This document shows positions 1-6,061 of a DNA stretch of 7,605 nucleotides, one piece after another (position 1 is the first letter of the stretch; each line of letters begins with the position of its first letter). The notes beneath the pieces were generated by a model. That model was not told the origin of the DNA, ran no database searches, and worked only from the letters and a program-made list of their open reading frames with translations. The position numbers were made by a program, and so were the translations under genes. Origin of the DNA: Rhodoferax sp. (lineage in GTDB: Bacteria; Pseudomonadota; Gammaproteobacteria; Burkholderiales; Burkholderiaceae_C). The DNA is taken from assembly GCA_020048795.1 (NCBI GenBank), contig JAIFMA010000081.1:1-7605 (forward strand), in the 5' to 3' direction.

Positions 1-456
1 CAGGATTGCGTGGCCTGCCACAGCGACCACGCGGGTGTGAAGCGCTTTGCCCGCCAGCGCCAGTTCGACCACAGTTTGCTCAACAAGGCCGCTGGCGAGC
101 AATGCCAGACCTGCCACAAAGCGCCTGCGGATTCACTGCACAAGCAGATCACGGGCAATTGCCTGCAGTGCCATACCCAGCAGAAGTGGACACCAGCCAC
201 GTTTGACCACAACAAGTACTTTGTGCTGGACAAGGATCACAACGCCAGTTGCGTGACCTGCCATGTGCGCAACGACTACAGCCGTTTTACCTGCTATGGT
301 TGCCACGAGCACACACCAGACAACATCCGCCGCAAGCACATCAAGGAAGGGATTCCAAAATTTGATGACTGCATCGAATGCCATCGCAGCGCCAACGAAC
401 ATGACATCAAGGGCCGCAACGAGGGCTCAGGCAAGCGCCAGCGCGGTGATGATTAG
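1..456 (+). CDS. Multiheme cytochrome c, C-terminal part (5' end outside window)
   Basis: The frame is open from the first base and ends at a TAG at 454-456, giving 151 visible residues; the true start lies upstream. Six CxxCH heme-attachment sites are visible (CVACH 3-7, CQTCH 35-39, CLQCH 54-58, CVTCH 84-88, CYGCH 98-102, CIECH 124-128), with additional histidines including two FDH triplets (near residues 22-24 and 68-70) that could be distal axial ligands for bis-His hemes. This resembles class III (c3/c7-like) multiheme cytochromes, which are exported and carry electrons in the periplasm. No signal peptide can be seen because the N-terminus is missing. The tail after the last heme is short, polar and charged, with no membrane segment, so a soluble protein is likely. 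The electron donor and acceptor cannot be inferred from this fragment. The neighbouring gene converges on it and is unrelated. Family certain; exact subtype unknown. Confidence 0.9.
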   Translation, partial: QDCVACHSDHAGVKRFARQRQFDHSLLNKAAGEQCQTCHKAPADSLHKQITGNCLQCHTQQKWTPATFDHNKYFVLDKDHNASCVTCHVRNDYSRFTCYGCHEHTPDNIRRKHIKEGIPKFDDCIECHRSANEHDIKGRNEGSGKRQRGDD

Positions 457-580
457 GATTCGGCAAGAAATAACCTATACATTTGGCGCGCCAGCTATGG
501 GCGCACATGGCGCTTGTCAGTGCGGCCGACCTGTTCAAGTTGTTTTTGCTTGACCCCCAAGGGCTTGTCCAGAACAACCC
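457..580. other. Convergent intergenic region between cytochrome and pip genes
   Basis: These 124 nt separate two genes that run toward each other. A weak imperfect hairpin (TCAAG at 535-539 with CTTGA at 549-553 around a T-rich loop) is the only terminator-like structure I see, and it is too weak to call. No small gene with a ribosome binding site is visible. Confidence 0.5.
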
Positions 581-1570
581 TTATGGCTTCCCCGCTGAGT
601 CGCCCAACCAGCCGCTGCGCTTGAACCGCTCGGTGGCGGCAACCAGTGCCTTGGCGATACCGGGTTCAAAGGCGGCATGGCCAGCATCCTCGATGATCTC
701 AAAACTCGCTTCGGGCCAAGCCTGATGCAAGCGCCAGGCCGAGCGTATCGGGCACACCACGTCATAACGACCCTGGATGATGGCTGCGGGCAAGTGACGA
801 ATGCGATCCACTTGCCGAATCAACTGGTCGTCGCTCAAGAACGCATCATGGAGAAAATAGTGCGCTTCGAGCCGACCCACACCGAGTGCCACCGCGTCAG
901 CGCCGAACTGATCGGCCACTTCCGGGTGTTGCAGCAAATGCAGGCAACTACCCTCATAGCGACTCCAGGTGCGCGCGGCCTGCAGGCTTTGTGCCGGGTC
1001 GTCGCCAAACAGGCGTTTGGCATAGGCCTGCAATAAATTGCCCCGCTCGGCGGCTGGAATGTCGGCGACAAAACAGTCAAACTCTTTGGGGAAAAACCAC
1101 TTGATGCCGTCGAAAAACCAGTCAATCTCAGCGCGTGTGCATAAAAATATACCGCGCAAGACAAAACCGGTGCAGCGTTCGGGGTGCGCCTGACCATAGG
1201 CCAGGGCCAGCGTGGAGCCCCAGGAGCCACCAAACACCAGCCATTTGTCGATGCCCAGCATCAGCCGAAGGCGCTCGATGTCCTCGATCAGCAGTTGGGT
1301 GGTGTTCTGGCGTACCTCACCCAACGGGATGGATTGGCCCGCGCCACGCTGGTCAAACAGCACAATGCGGTAATGGTCGGGGTCAAAAAATTGCCGGTGT
1401 TTTGGCGACAACCCCGCGCCTGGACCACCGTGCAGAAATACCACCGGCACGCCTTGCGGGTGACCGCATTCCTCCCAATACAGTGTATGCAGGTCATCCA
1501 CAGCCAGATGGCCGCTGCGAAAGGGCTCGATAGGCGCAAACACGCCATCCGGGGTGGAGCAATCATTCAT
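581..1570 (-). CDS. pip: Proline iminopeptidase (prolyl aminopeptidase, peptidase family S33)
   Basis: This cytoplasmic alpha/beta-hydrolase removes N-terminal proline from peptides. The product is 329 residues, close to the usual length of about 310-330. Motifs in order: HGGPG at 47-51 (oxyanion-hole loop), DQRGAGQS at 73-80, the nucleophile elbow GGSWGS with Ser116, GRYDVVCP with Asp270, and DAGHAAFEP with His298, which together form the expected Ser-Asp-His triad. Glu206 (in RYEGS) and Glu235 (in RLEAHYF) sit where the family has the two glutamates that bind the substrate amino group (Glu204 and Glu232 in the Serratia enzyme). The ATG at 1570 is chosen because the conserved N-terminus begins there; an upstream in-frame start at 1624 would overlap the preceding gene and add 18 residues unlike the family. 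The start lies 2 nt after the stop of the HD-GYP gene and has no clear ribosome binding site, so translational coupling is likely. Confidence 0.95.
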   Translation of the reverse strand: MNDCSTPDGVFAPIEPFRSGHLAVDDLHTLYWEECGHPQGVPVVFLHGGPGAGLSPKHRQFFDPDHYRIVLFDQRGAGQSIPLGEVRQNTTQLLIEDIERLRLMLGIDKWLVFGGSWGSTLALAYGQAHPERCTGFVLRGIFLCTRAEIDWFFDGIKWFFPKEFDCFVADIPAAERGNLLQAYAKRLFGDDPAQSLQAARTWSRYEGSCLHLLQHPEVADQFGADAVALGVGRLEAHYFLHDAFLSDDQLIRQVDRIRHLPAAIIQGRYDVVCPIRSAWRLHQAWPEASFEIIEDAGHAAFEPGIAKALVAATERFKRSGWLGDSAGKP

Positions 1571-1572
1571 GG

Positions 1573-2823
1573 TTAAAGCGCTGGTTCGGTATTGGGCATG
1601 ACCTGCATGGCAGCACGCCAGCAAGACTGCAGGTTGGCGGACACACAGGCGACCACCTGCGCATCCAGCCGACCGTTATTCACCTGCTCCTGCAGGGTGG
1701 TCATGATGTCTGTCGGTGCCATGGCATCCCGGTAGGGGCGGCGCTGGGCCAGCGCCTGAAACACATCTGCCACCGCGATGATGCGCGCTTGCCGCGACAG
1801 GCCAGCGGCGCGGTTGTGGTACGGGTAACCGGTGCCGTTGACCCGTTCGTGGTGCTGCGCGGCCCAAAGTGCCACCTTTTCCAGGCCCTTGATGTTGCAC
1901 AGGATGTTGTAGGTATCAAAACTGTGGCGACTCATGGTGCGTTTTTCAACTGCGGTCAAAGGCCCGGGTTTTTCCAGCAGCTCATCGGGCACGCGCAGTT
2001 TGCCAATGTCGTGCAGCAGGCCAGCGAGTTCCAGCATGTCGCAGCTTTCTTCAGACTCATTGAGGGTTTCACCCAGATAACGCGCCAGGCAAGCCACACC
2101 ATCGGAGTGCTCTCGGGTAAAGGCACTCTTGGCATCCACAATGCTCGAAAAAATATGCATCAGGCTGCTGAGATCCTCAAACGCCATGTCTTGTTTGGTA
2201 GTTTCGGCCAGCCAGGTGGCCACATAGCCGCTGACATGGTCACTCTCCAGCATGAACCAGAACGCCTCAGACTCGGACAGCTCCATAAAGGCATCCACCA
2301 GTTCGGAGCAAAACCAGTCACCCCGGCGCTGTGCAATCTGCTGGCGGATCTCGTCCTTGCCCAGCAGGATGTCGATGCCCGAGGTGACGTATTTCAACGT
2401 CAGGATATCCACCCGATCCACCATATAGATGCAGTTGGCGCAGAGTTTGTGTGTTGCTGACAAGTCCAGATCGTTCAGGCTTGCCCAGTGTGTGTGGTGG
2501 TGTCGCACCAAGGGGGCCAGGGGACGCAGCAGCGCACAACTGCCCAGCAGGGCGGCACCAATCTGGCAGTGCTCACCTTCAAGCTCCCATTCCAGTTGCG
2601 CCAGCTTGGCATGGACCGCGGTTTTGGAAACACCACAATCATGCAGGATGGCGGCCTGAAACAGATCATCCAGTTGCGCCTTGGGCCATTGCAGGAACTT
2701 GCCGACTTCTGCCGCCATGAAGGCCACCCGTTTGCCGTGGTGAATGTGCGTCACACCCACCAGATCCAGTGCATCTGACAGCGAGTAAATGGCTTCATGC
2801 AGGTTGATCTGGAATAGGGACAT
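1573..2823 (-). CDS. Tandem-HD protein with C-terminal HD-GYP domain; predicted cyclic-di-GMP phosphodiesterase
   Basis: The product is 416 residues with no signal peptide or membrane segment, so a soluble cytoplasmic protein. The C-terminal half (about 225-400) is a recognisable HD-GYP domain: His239, HDIGK at 271-275, the VPDELLEKPGPLT stretch at 278-290, His300, HHERVNGTGYP at 324-334, ADVF at 352-355 and RPYRDA at 362-367. The family hydrolyses the bacterial second messenger cyclic-di-GMP to pGpG/GMP and all expected metal ligands are present. The N-terminal half (about 20-145) is a second, diverged HD domain: His29, His61-Asp62, His85, His108/109 and Asp136, but no GYP loop and Val65 in place of the conserved lysine. 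No receiver, PAS or GAF sensor is attached, so the N-terminal HD may act as the regulatory or partner module (inference). The ATG at 2823 is chosen over one at 2859 because AGGA lies 6 nt upstream. It forms a unit with pip, 2 nt downstream. Confidence 0.88.
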   Translation of the reverse strand: MSLFQINLHEAIYSLSDALDLVGVTHIHHGKRVAFMAAEVGKFLQWPKAQLDDLFQAAILHDCGVSKTAVHAKLAQLEWELEGEHCQIGAALLGSCALLRPLAPLVRHHHTHWASLNDLDLSATHKLCANCIYMVDRVDILTLKYVTSGIDILLGKDEIRQQIAQRRGDWFCSELVDAFMELSESEAFWFMLESDHVSGYVATWLAETTKQDMAFEDLSSLMHIFSSIVDAKSAFTREHSDGVACLARYLGETLNESEESCDMLELAGLLHDIGKLRVPDELLEKPGPLTAVEKRTMSRHSFDTYNILCNIKGLEKVALWAAQHHERVNGTGYPYHNRAAGLSRQARIIAVADVFQALAQRRPYRDAMAPTDIMTTLQEQVNNGRLDAQVVACVSANLQSCWRAAMQVMPNTEPAL

Positions 2824-2829
2824 GCATGA

Positions 2830-2833
2830 TCCT
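2830..2833 (-). promoter_or_regulatory. Ribosome binding site of the HD-GYP gene
   Basis: Read on the minus strand, AGGA ends 6 nt before the ATG at 2823. This placement decides the start: the alternative in-frame ATG at 2859 would add 12 residues and would place this motif inside the coding region. Confidence 0.6.
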
Positions 2834-2939
2834 GGGCTGGTTTGGTTTTGGCATTTCATTCCATCTCGAAATCATCCGTGTTGTTGTTGCTTGGTTTTGT
2901 CGTACCAGTGCACTGCCTGCGGCTTCGCGCCTAAACACC

Positions 2940-2962
2940 AATGATTTGGAAATGGAATCATT
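2940..2962. repeat. Short perfect inverted repeat, possible operator
   Basis: AATGATT at 2940-2946 is the exact reverse complement of AATCATT at 2956-2962, with a 9-nt spacer. It is AT-rich in otherwise GC-rich sequence and lies about 117-139 nt upstream of the HD-GYP start, a position compatible with a regulator binding site. A 7-bp arm pair can arise by chance in a gap of this size, so the functional reading is only a suggestion. Confidence 0.25.
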
Positions 2963-3161
2963 ATGCCTATGGCGACGCTACGTTATCCAGCCAGCAGAAA
3001 ACATGGCGTGGCACATGCCGGACAGACCGTAGTGCCCGCATTGCCCCGGGCTTGCGCAGGCAGCTGGTCTTTTGAGCCGAACAACTTGTGCTGATTCCAT
3101 TTCTGAGTCCTTATGGCATCACCTTGTCGCGCCAGTCCCCATGCTGGTGCTTGCCAGGCAA

Positions 3162-3176
3162 AGCCGTGACACGGCT
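3162..3176 (-). terminator. Possible weak terminator hairpin after the ABC transporter gene
   Basis: On the minus strand the sequence AGCCG-TGTCA-CGGCT begins inside the stop codon of the ABC gene and can form a 5-bp GC-rich stem with a 5-nt loop; the outer arms form a nearly unbroken palindrome. Only two further T residues follow, so the U-tract is poor and intrinsic termination would be inefficient. It may simply be a chance palindrome. Confidence 0.25.
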
Positions 3177-4926
3177 ATTCAGAGCTCTGTTGCAGCGCCC
3201 ACATGGACGCATACCGCCCATTGGCCGCCAACAAGGTCGCATGGGTGCCGCGTTCGAGAATGCGCCCCTTGTTTTGGGCCACGCTTTGCAGCTCGGCCTG
3301 GATGGCGCGTTCATTGGCACTGTCGAGTGCCGAGGTGGCTTCGTCAAAGATCAGGATCGGCGGATTTTTCAGCAGGGTGCGGGCAATCGCCACGCGCTGC
3401 TTTTCGCCACCTGACAATTTCAATCCGCGCTCACCGACCATGGTGTCGTAACCCCGTGGCGTGGCGCTGATGAAGTTGTGAATATGCGCAGATTGCGCGG
3501 CGGCCTGCACCTCGGCCCGGCTGGCACCGGGGCGGCCGTAGGCGATGTTGTATTCCACTGTGTCGTTGAACAGCACCGTATCTTGCGGCACGATGCCAAG
3601 GCACAAGCGCACACTGGCCTGCGTCACCTGCTTGATGTCCTGACCGGCGATCAGGATCTGGCCCTGCTGAACATCGTAAAACCTGAACAGCAGCCGCGCC
3701 AGTGTGGATTTGCCCGAACCTGAAGGTCCTACCACCGCCACCGTCTTGCCCGCCGGAATCTCGAAGCTGATGTCGTGCAGGATGGGTCGAGCCGGGTCAT
3801 AGGCAAAATTGACATGGCTGAACCGCACATGCGCACCGTCCACTCGCAAAGGCTGGGCACCGGGGACATCGGCCACCTCGCGTTCGCGCTCCATCAGCGT
3901 GAACATCTTGTCCAGATCGGTCAGGCTTTGCTTGATCTCGCGGTACAACACCCCCAGAAAACCCAGCGGAATGTACAACTGGATCATGAAGGCATTAACC
4001 ATCACCAGGTCGCCCAAGGTCATGCGCCCATCGACCACACCCTGCGTGGCGCGCCACAGCATGGCGACCAGGCCGGTGGCAATGATGAGTTGCTGCCCGG
4101 TATTGAGCACACTCAAACTGGTCTGGCTTTTGATGGCGGCCTGGCGGTAGCGCACCAGGTTGTCGTCGTAGCGGCGTGCTTCGAACTCCTCGTTGTTGAA
4201 ATATTTGACGGTCTCAAAGTTGAGCAACGAGTCAATCGCCCGGCTGTGGGCGGTGGAGTCGAGCTCGTTCATCTGCCGACGGAACTGGTTGCGCCACTCG
4301 GTGATGGTGATGGTGAAGCCGATGTAGATTACCAGCGCGGCGATCGTGATCCAGGCAAACCAGACATCGAACTTGACGGCCAGCAGCGTCAGTACCATGG
4401 CCACTTCGATCAAGGTCGGGAAAATACTGTAGAGAGAATAACTGATGAGTGAATGCACGGCGCGCGTGCCGCGCTCGATGTCGCGCGTCATGCCGCCGGT
4501 CTGGCGCTCGAGGTGAAAGCGCAGGCTCAGGGCGTGCAAATGTCGAAACACCTGCAGGCTGATCGAGCGCGATGCGCCTTCGGTGGCCTTGGAAAAGATC
4601 AGCTCACGCAGTTCGGTAAACACCGAGGTTGACAGGCGCAGCAGGCCGTAGGCCACCAGCAGGCCCAGCGGCACCACCAGCAGGGCTTGCGCGCCGATGC
4701 CAGCCTTAGGGTTCATGGTGTCCACCAGTTGCTTGAGCAAAAGTGGCACGCCGACGTTGGCCATCTTGGCCCCGACCATGAAGGCCAGCGCCACCATCAC
4801 GCGCCATTTGTACGCCCAAAGATAAGGGAATAGTCGCTTGAGCGTGGCCCAGTCGGAGCGGGGCAGCGCCATCTCAGGCGGTGACTCAGGGGAAAAAGTG
4901 GCAACAGCTTCGCCGGAACGGCGCAT
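3175..4926 (-). CDS. Atm1/HMT1-type ABC half-transporter (fused membrane and ATPase domains), lacking the H-loop segment
   Basis: The product is 583 residues from the ATG at 4926 (588 from a GTG at 4941; start uncertain). A charged N-terminus is followed by about six membrane helices (roughly 42-62, 81-101, 160-185, 187-207, 280-295, 304-328). NFETVKYFNNE at 236-246 is a hallmark of the Atm1/ABCB7/HMT1 group, and Asn275/Gln278 in LNTGQ match positions that contact glutathione in bacterial Atm1 structures. Family members are inner-membrane homodimers that export glutathione-linked compounds or help heavy-metal resistance. The ATPase domain has Walker A GPSGSGKST (400-408), Q-loop Gln448, signature LSGGEKQR (504-511), Walker B ILIFDE (524-529) and D-loop SALD (532-535). 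After AQNK the sequence jumps to GRILERG at residue 554, so the expected TLVIAHRLSTV-like strand with the switch histidine is absent in frame, about 23 residues. Full ATPase activity is therefore doubtful. Confidence 0.9.
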   Translation of the reverse strand: MRRSGEAVATFSPESPPEMALPRSDWATLKRLFPYLWAYKWRVMVALAFMVGAKMANVGVPLLLKQLVDTMNPKAGIGAQALLVVPLGLLVAYGLLRLSTSVFTELRELIFSKATEGASRSISLQVFRHLHALSLRFHLERQTGGMTRDIERGTRAVHSLISYSLYSIFPTLIEVAMVLTLLAVKFDVWFAWITIAALVIYIGFTITITEWRNQFRRQMNELDSTAHSRAIDSLLNFETVKYFNNEEFEARRYDDNLVRYRQAAIKSQTSLSVLNTGQQLIIATGLVAMLWRATQGVVDGRMTLGDLVMVNAFMIQLYIPLGFLGVLYREIKQSLTDLDKMFTLMEREREVADVPGAQPLRVDGAHVRFSHVNFAYDPARPILHDISFEIPAGKTVAVVGPSGSGKSTLARLLFRFYDVQQGQILIAGQDIKQVTQASVRLCLGIVPQDTVLFNDTVEYNIAYGRPGASRAEVQAAAQSAHIHNFISATPRGYDTMVGERGLKLSGGEKQRVAIARTLLKNPPILIFDEATSALDSANERAIQAELQSVAQNKGRILERGTHATLLAANGRYASMWALQQSSE

Positions 4927-4944
4927 GGGTGACAATCTCACAGA

Positions 4945-5436
4945 ATGAACTCATCCCCGATTGTGCCCATGTCTGAACAATCCAGCCCCGAACCTGTTGT
5001 GCACGGCGACACCGTCGGCTCGCCGGCCCCGCTGAAACTGCCTGTTGATGAGGAGTTGGTGCTCAAGGTTATTCCGATGCCGCGCGACTGCAACCAGAGT
5101 GGCGATATTTTTGGTGGCTGGGTGATGGCCCAGATGGACCTGGCCGGTGCGGTGATTCCAGCGCGCTATGCCGGTGGGCGCATGGCCACCGTGGCGGTCA
5201 ACGAATTTATCTTCAAGCAACCCGTGCGGGTAGGCGATATCTTGTCGTTTTATTCGAAGTTGGTGCGCATTGGCCGCACCTCGATCACTGTCAAGGTTGA
5301 AGTCTATGCCGAGAACTTTCGCACGCAAGGCAACTACACCAAGGTCACCGAGGCCTCACTCACCTATGTGGCACTGGACGAAAGCGGCCGCCCGCGCGCC
5401 GTGCCCGGCACCGACGCGATGAAACCGGCAGGTTAA
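4945..5436 (+). CDS. yciA: YciA-type acyl-CoA thioesterase (hotdog fold)
   Basis: This 163-residue protein hydrolyses acyl-CoA thioesters to free acid and CoA in the cytoplasm; the YciA family has broad chain-length range and forms hexamers of hotdog domains. The diagnostic stretch is visible: VIPMPRDCN (42-50), then SGDIFGGWVMAQMDLAG (52-68), with Asp54 at the position of the catalytic aspartate (Asp44 of the Haemophilus enzyme). Further matches are the NEFIFKQPVRVGD stretch (86-98) and the C-terminal strand ASLTYVALDE (137-146). The first about 35 residues are low-complexity and not family-conserved; an alternative ATG at 4969 would shorten the protein by 8 residues, and neither start has a good ribosome binding site. 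It is divergent from the ABC gene with at most a few dozen bases between starts, and converges with a second hotdog thioesterase gene. Confidence 0.93.
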   Translation: MNSSPIVPMSEQSSPEPVVHGDTVGSPAPLKLPVDEELVLKVIPMPRDCNQSGDIFGGWVMAQMDLAGAVIPARYAGGRMATVAVNEFIFKQPVRVGDILSFYSKLVRIGRTSITVKVEVYAENFRTQGNYTKVTEASLTYVALDESGRPRAVPGTDAMKPAG

Positions 5437-5461
5437 AAAGCGCTCAAACGAAGGTGCTTTT
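5436..5461. terminator. Candidate bidirectional terminator between the two thioesterase genes
   Basis: AAAAGCGC (5436-5443) can pair with GGTGCTTTT (using 5454-5461) in an 8-bp stem with one G-U pair and a 10-nt loop, starting in the yciA stop codon. Runs of A before and T after the core make it a possible terminator for either strand, as expected between convergent genes. A separate run of seven A at 5472-5478 (T on the minus strand) follows but has no good stem before it. The stem is short on GC, so efficiency is uncertain. Confidence 0.4.
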
Positions 5462-5510
5462 CTTGGACCGCAAAAAAAGCCCATCACCACATCACACCGG
5501 CCGAGGAATC

Positions 5511-5999
5511 TCAGGAAACAATATAGGCAGCAGCGCCGGTGGACATCAGCTTGCCATCCGGACCCAAAAACTCCATGCGGGTCGATGCCACGCGCGAGCC
5601 CAGGCGCATCACCTCGGCGCGCAATTCAAAGTGGTCACCAATGCCAGGGCGTAGATAGTCCACCCGCAGGTCAATGGTGCCGAGCTTGGTAAAACGCTGC
5701 AGACGCTGTGTGGGCGACTCGTCCATATGGCGCGCACCAATGGCAGCCATCACGGCGAGGCCGCCCATGGCATCGAGCCCGGCGCTGATCACGCCGCCGT
5801 GGATACGGTTGTAGGCAAAATGCCCCACCAGTTCGTTGCGCATATTGATGCGTGCCGTCACCCGCTCAGGCTTGACCGAAGTGATTTTCAGGCCCAGCAA
5901 CTGGTTAAAGACGATCATCTCCTCAAACACCTTCTTGAGTCCGGCAACAAACTCGTCTTCGAACACAACGTCTGTGGTTTTGTGGGAATGAGATGGCAT
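5511..5999 (-). CDS. PaaI/YigI-like hotdog-fold acyl-CoA thioesterase
   Basis: This 162-residue protein has the 4HBT hotdog pattern: an N-terminal helix region (15-35), FNQLLGLKI (31-39), the motif RIHGGVISAGLDAMGG (65-80), and the strand IDLRVDYLRPG (109-119) typical of the PaaI-type family. Asp76 in the helix after HGG is at the place of the usual catalytic acidic residue. The unusually long insert between the helix and the LRVDYLRPG strand (about 84-108) fits YigI-like medium/long-chain acyl-CoA thioesterases better than short PaaI proteins. The likely role is hydrolysis of acyl-CoA to release CoA during fatty-acid breakdown, inferred from the adjacent isomerase and thiolase genes on the same strand. 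The start at 5999 is the only reasonable ATG; it has no clear ribosome binding site. The 62-nt gap to the upstream isomerase gene holds a repeat-like element. Confidence 0.85.
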   Translation of the reverse strand: MPSHSHKTTDVVFEDEFVAGLKKVFEEMIVFNQLLGLKITSVKPERVTARINMRNELVGHFAYNRIHGGVISAGLDAMGGLAVMAAIGARHMDESPTQRLQRFTKLGTIDLRVDYLRPGIGDHFELRAEVMRLGSRVASTRMEFLGPDGKLMSTGAAAYIVS

Positions 6000-6009
6000 G
6001 TAATACTAT

Positions 6010-6056
6010 GATAAAAATAGCTGCTAGCGCTAGTGGCAGAAGGGCTTGATGCCAAT
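6010..6056. repeat. Probable Comamonadaceae-type dispersed intergenic repeat
   Basis: The stretch containing AAAAATAGCTGCTAGCGCT (6014-6031 region), a short variable middle, then AAGGGCTTGATGCCAATT resembles a small dispersed element that I recall occurring many times between genes in Comamonadaceae genomes, with the core ATAGCTGCTAGCGCTT, a spacer, and an AAG(C/G)GCT-type second half. It contains the perfect 10-bp palindrome CTAGCGCTAG at 6024-6033. It fills nearly all of the gap between the isomerase and thioesterase genes. Identification is from memory of the pattern; only the palindrome and base sequence are seen directly. Confidence 0.45.
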
Positions 6057-6061
6057 TCTAT

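Larger units (their letters stand above)
2824..3174. other. Intergenic region of 351 nt without a convincing gene
   Basis: This gap lies between the end of the ABC transporter gene and the start of the HD-GYP gene, both on the minus strand. Short open frames exist on the plus strand (for example 2963-3094, 43 codons) but none has a ribosome binding site, recognisable protein sequence or plausible neighbours. The region should hold the promoter of the HD-GYP/pip unit; I could not find a convincing sigma-70 or sigma-54 promoter by eye. It contains a 7-bp perfect inverted repeat (2940-2962), a 12-bp inverted pair (2949-2960 with 3092-3103) and a hairpin just after the ABC stop codon. No tRNA-like or riboswitch-like fold was recognised. 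Confidence 0.6.

Noticed and set aside
485..492. Perfect palindrome GGCGCGCC in the convergent gap
   Set aside because: An 8-bp GC palindrome is expected by chance in GC-rich DNA and has no flanking repeat structure.
1789..2460. Plus-strand open frame of 223 codons opposite the HD-GYP gene
   Set aside because: It overlaps conserved HD-GYP coding sequence on the other strand and shows no family motif or ribosome binding site.
2824..3000. Search for a sigma-54 or sigma-70 promoter upstream of the HD-GYP gene
   Set aside because: Partial matches such as TGGCAC at 3009-3014 and AT-rich hexamers were seen, but none has a matching partner box at proper spacing.
2826..3094. Short plus-strand open frames in the 351-nt gap (2826-3032 and 2963-3094)
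   Set aside because: Neither has a Shine-Dalgarno sequence, recognisable protein features or a supporting neighbour; they are within chance length for this base composition.
3775..4452. Plus-strand open frame of 225 codons opposite the ABC transporter gene
   Set aside because: It lies entirely antisense to well-conserved membrane-domain sequence, has histidine/glutamine/valine-rich composition typical of reverse reading of a GC-rich gene, and no recognisable motif.
5480..5500. CATCACCACATCACAC-like short repeat after yciA
   Set aside because: Only two imperfect units of a few bases; too short to be a meaningful repeat or array.
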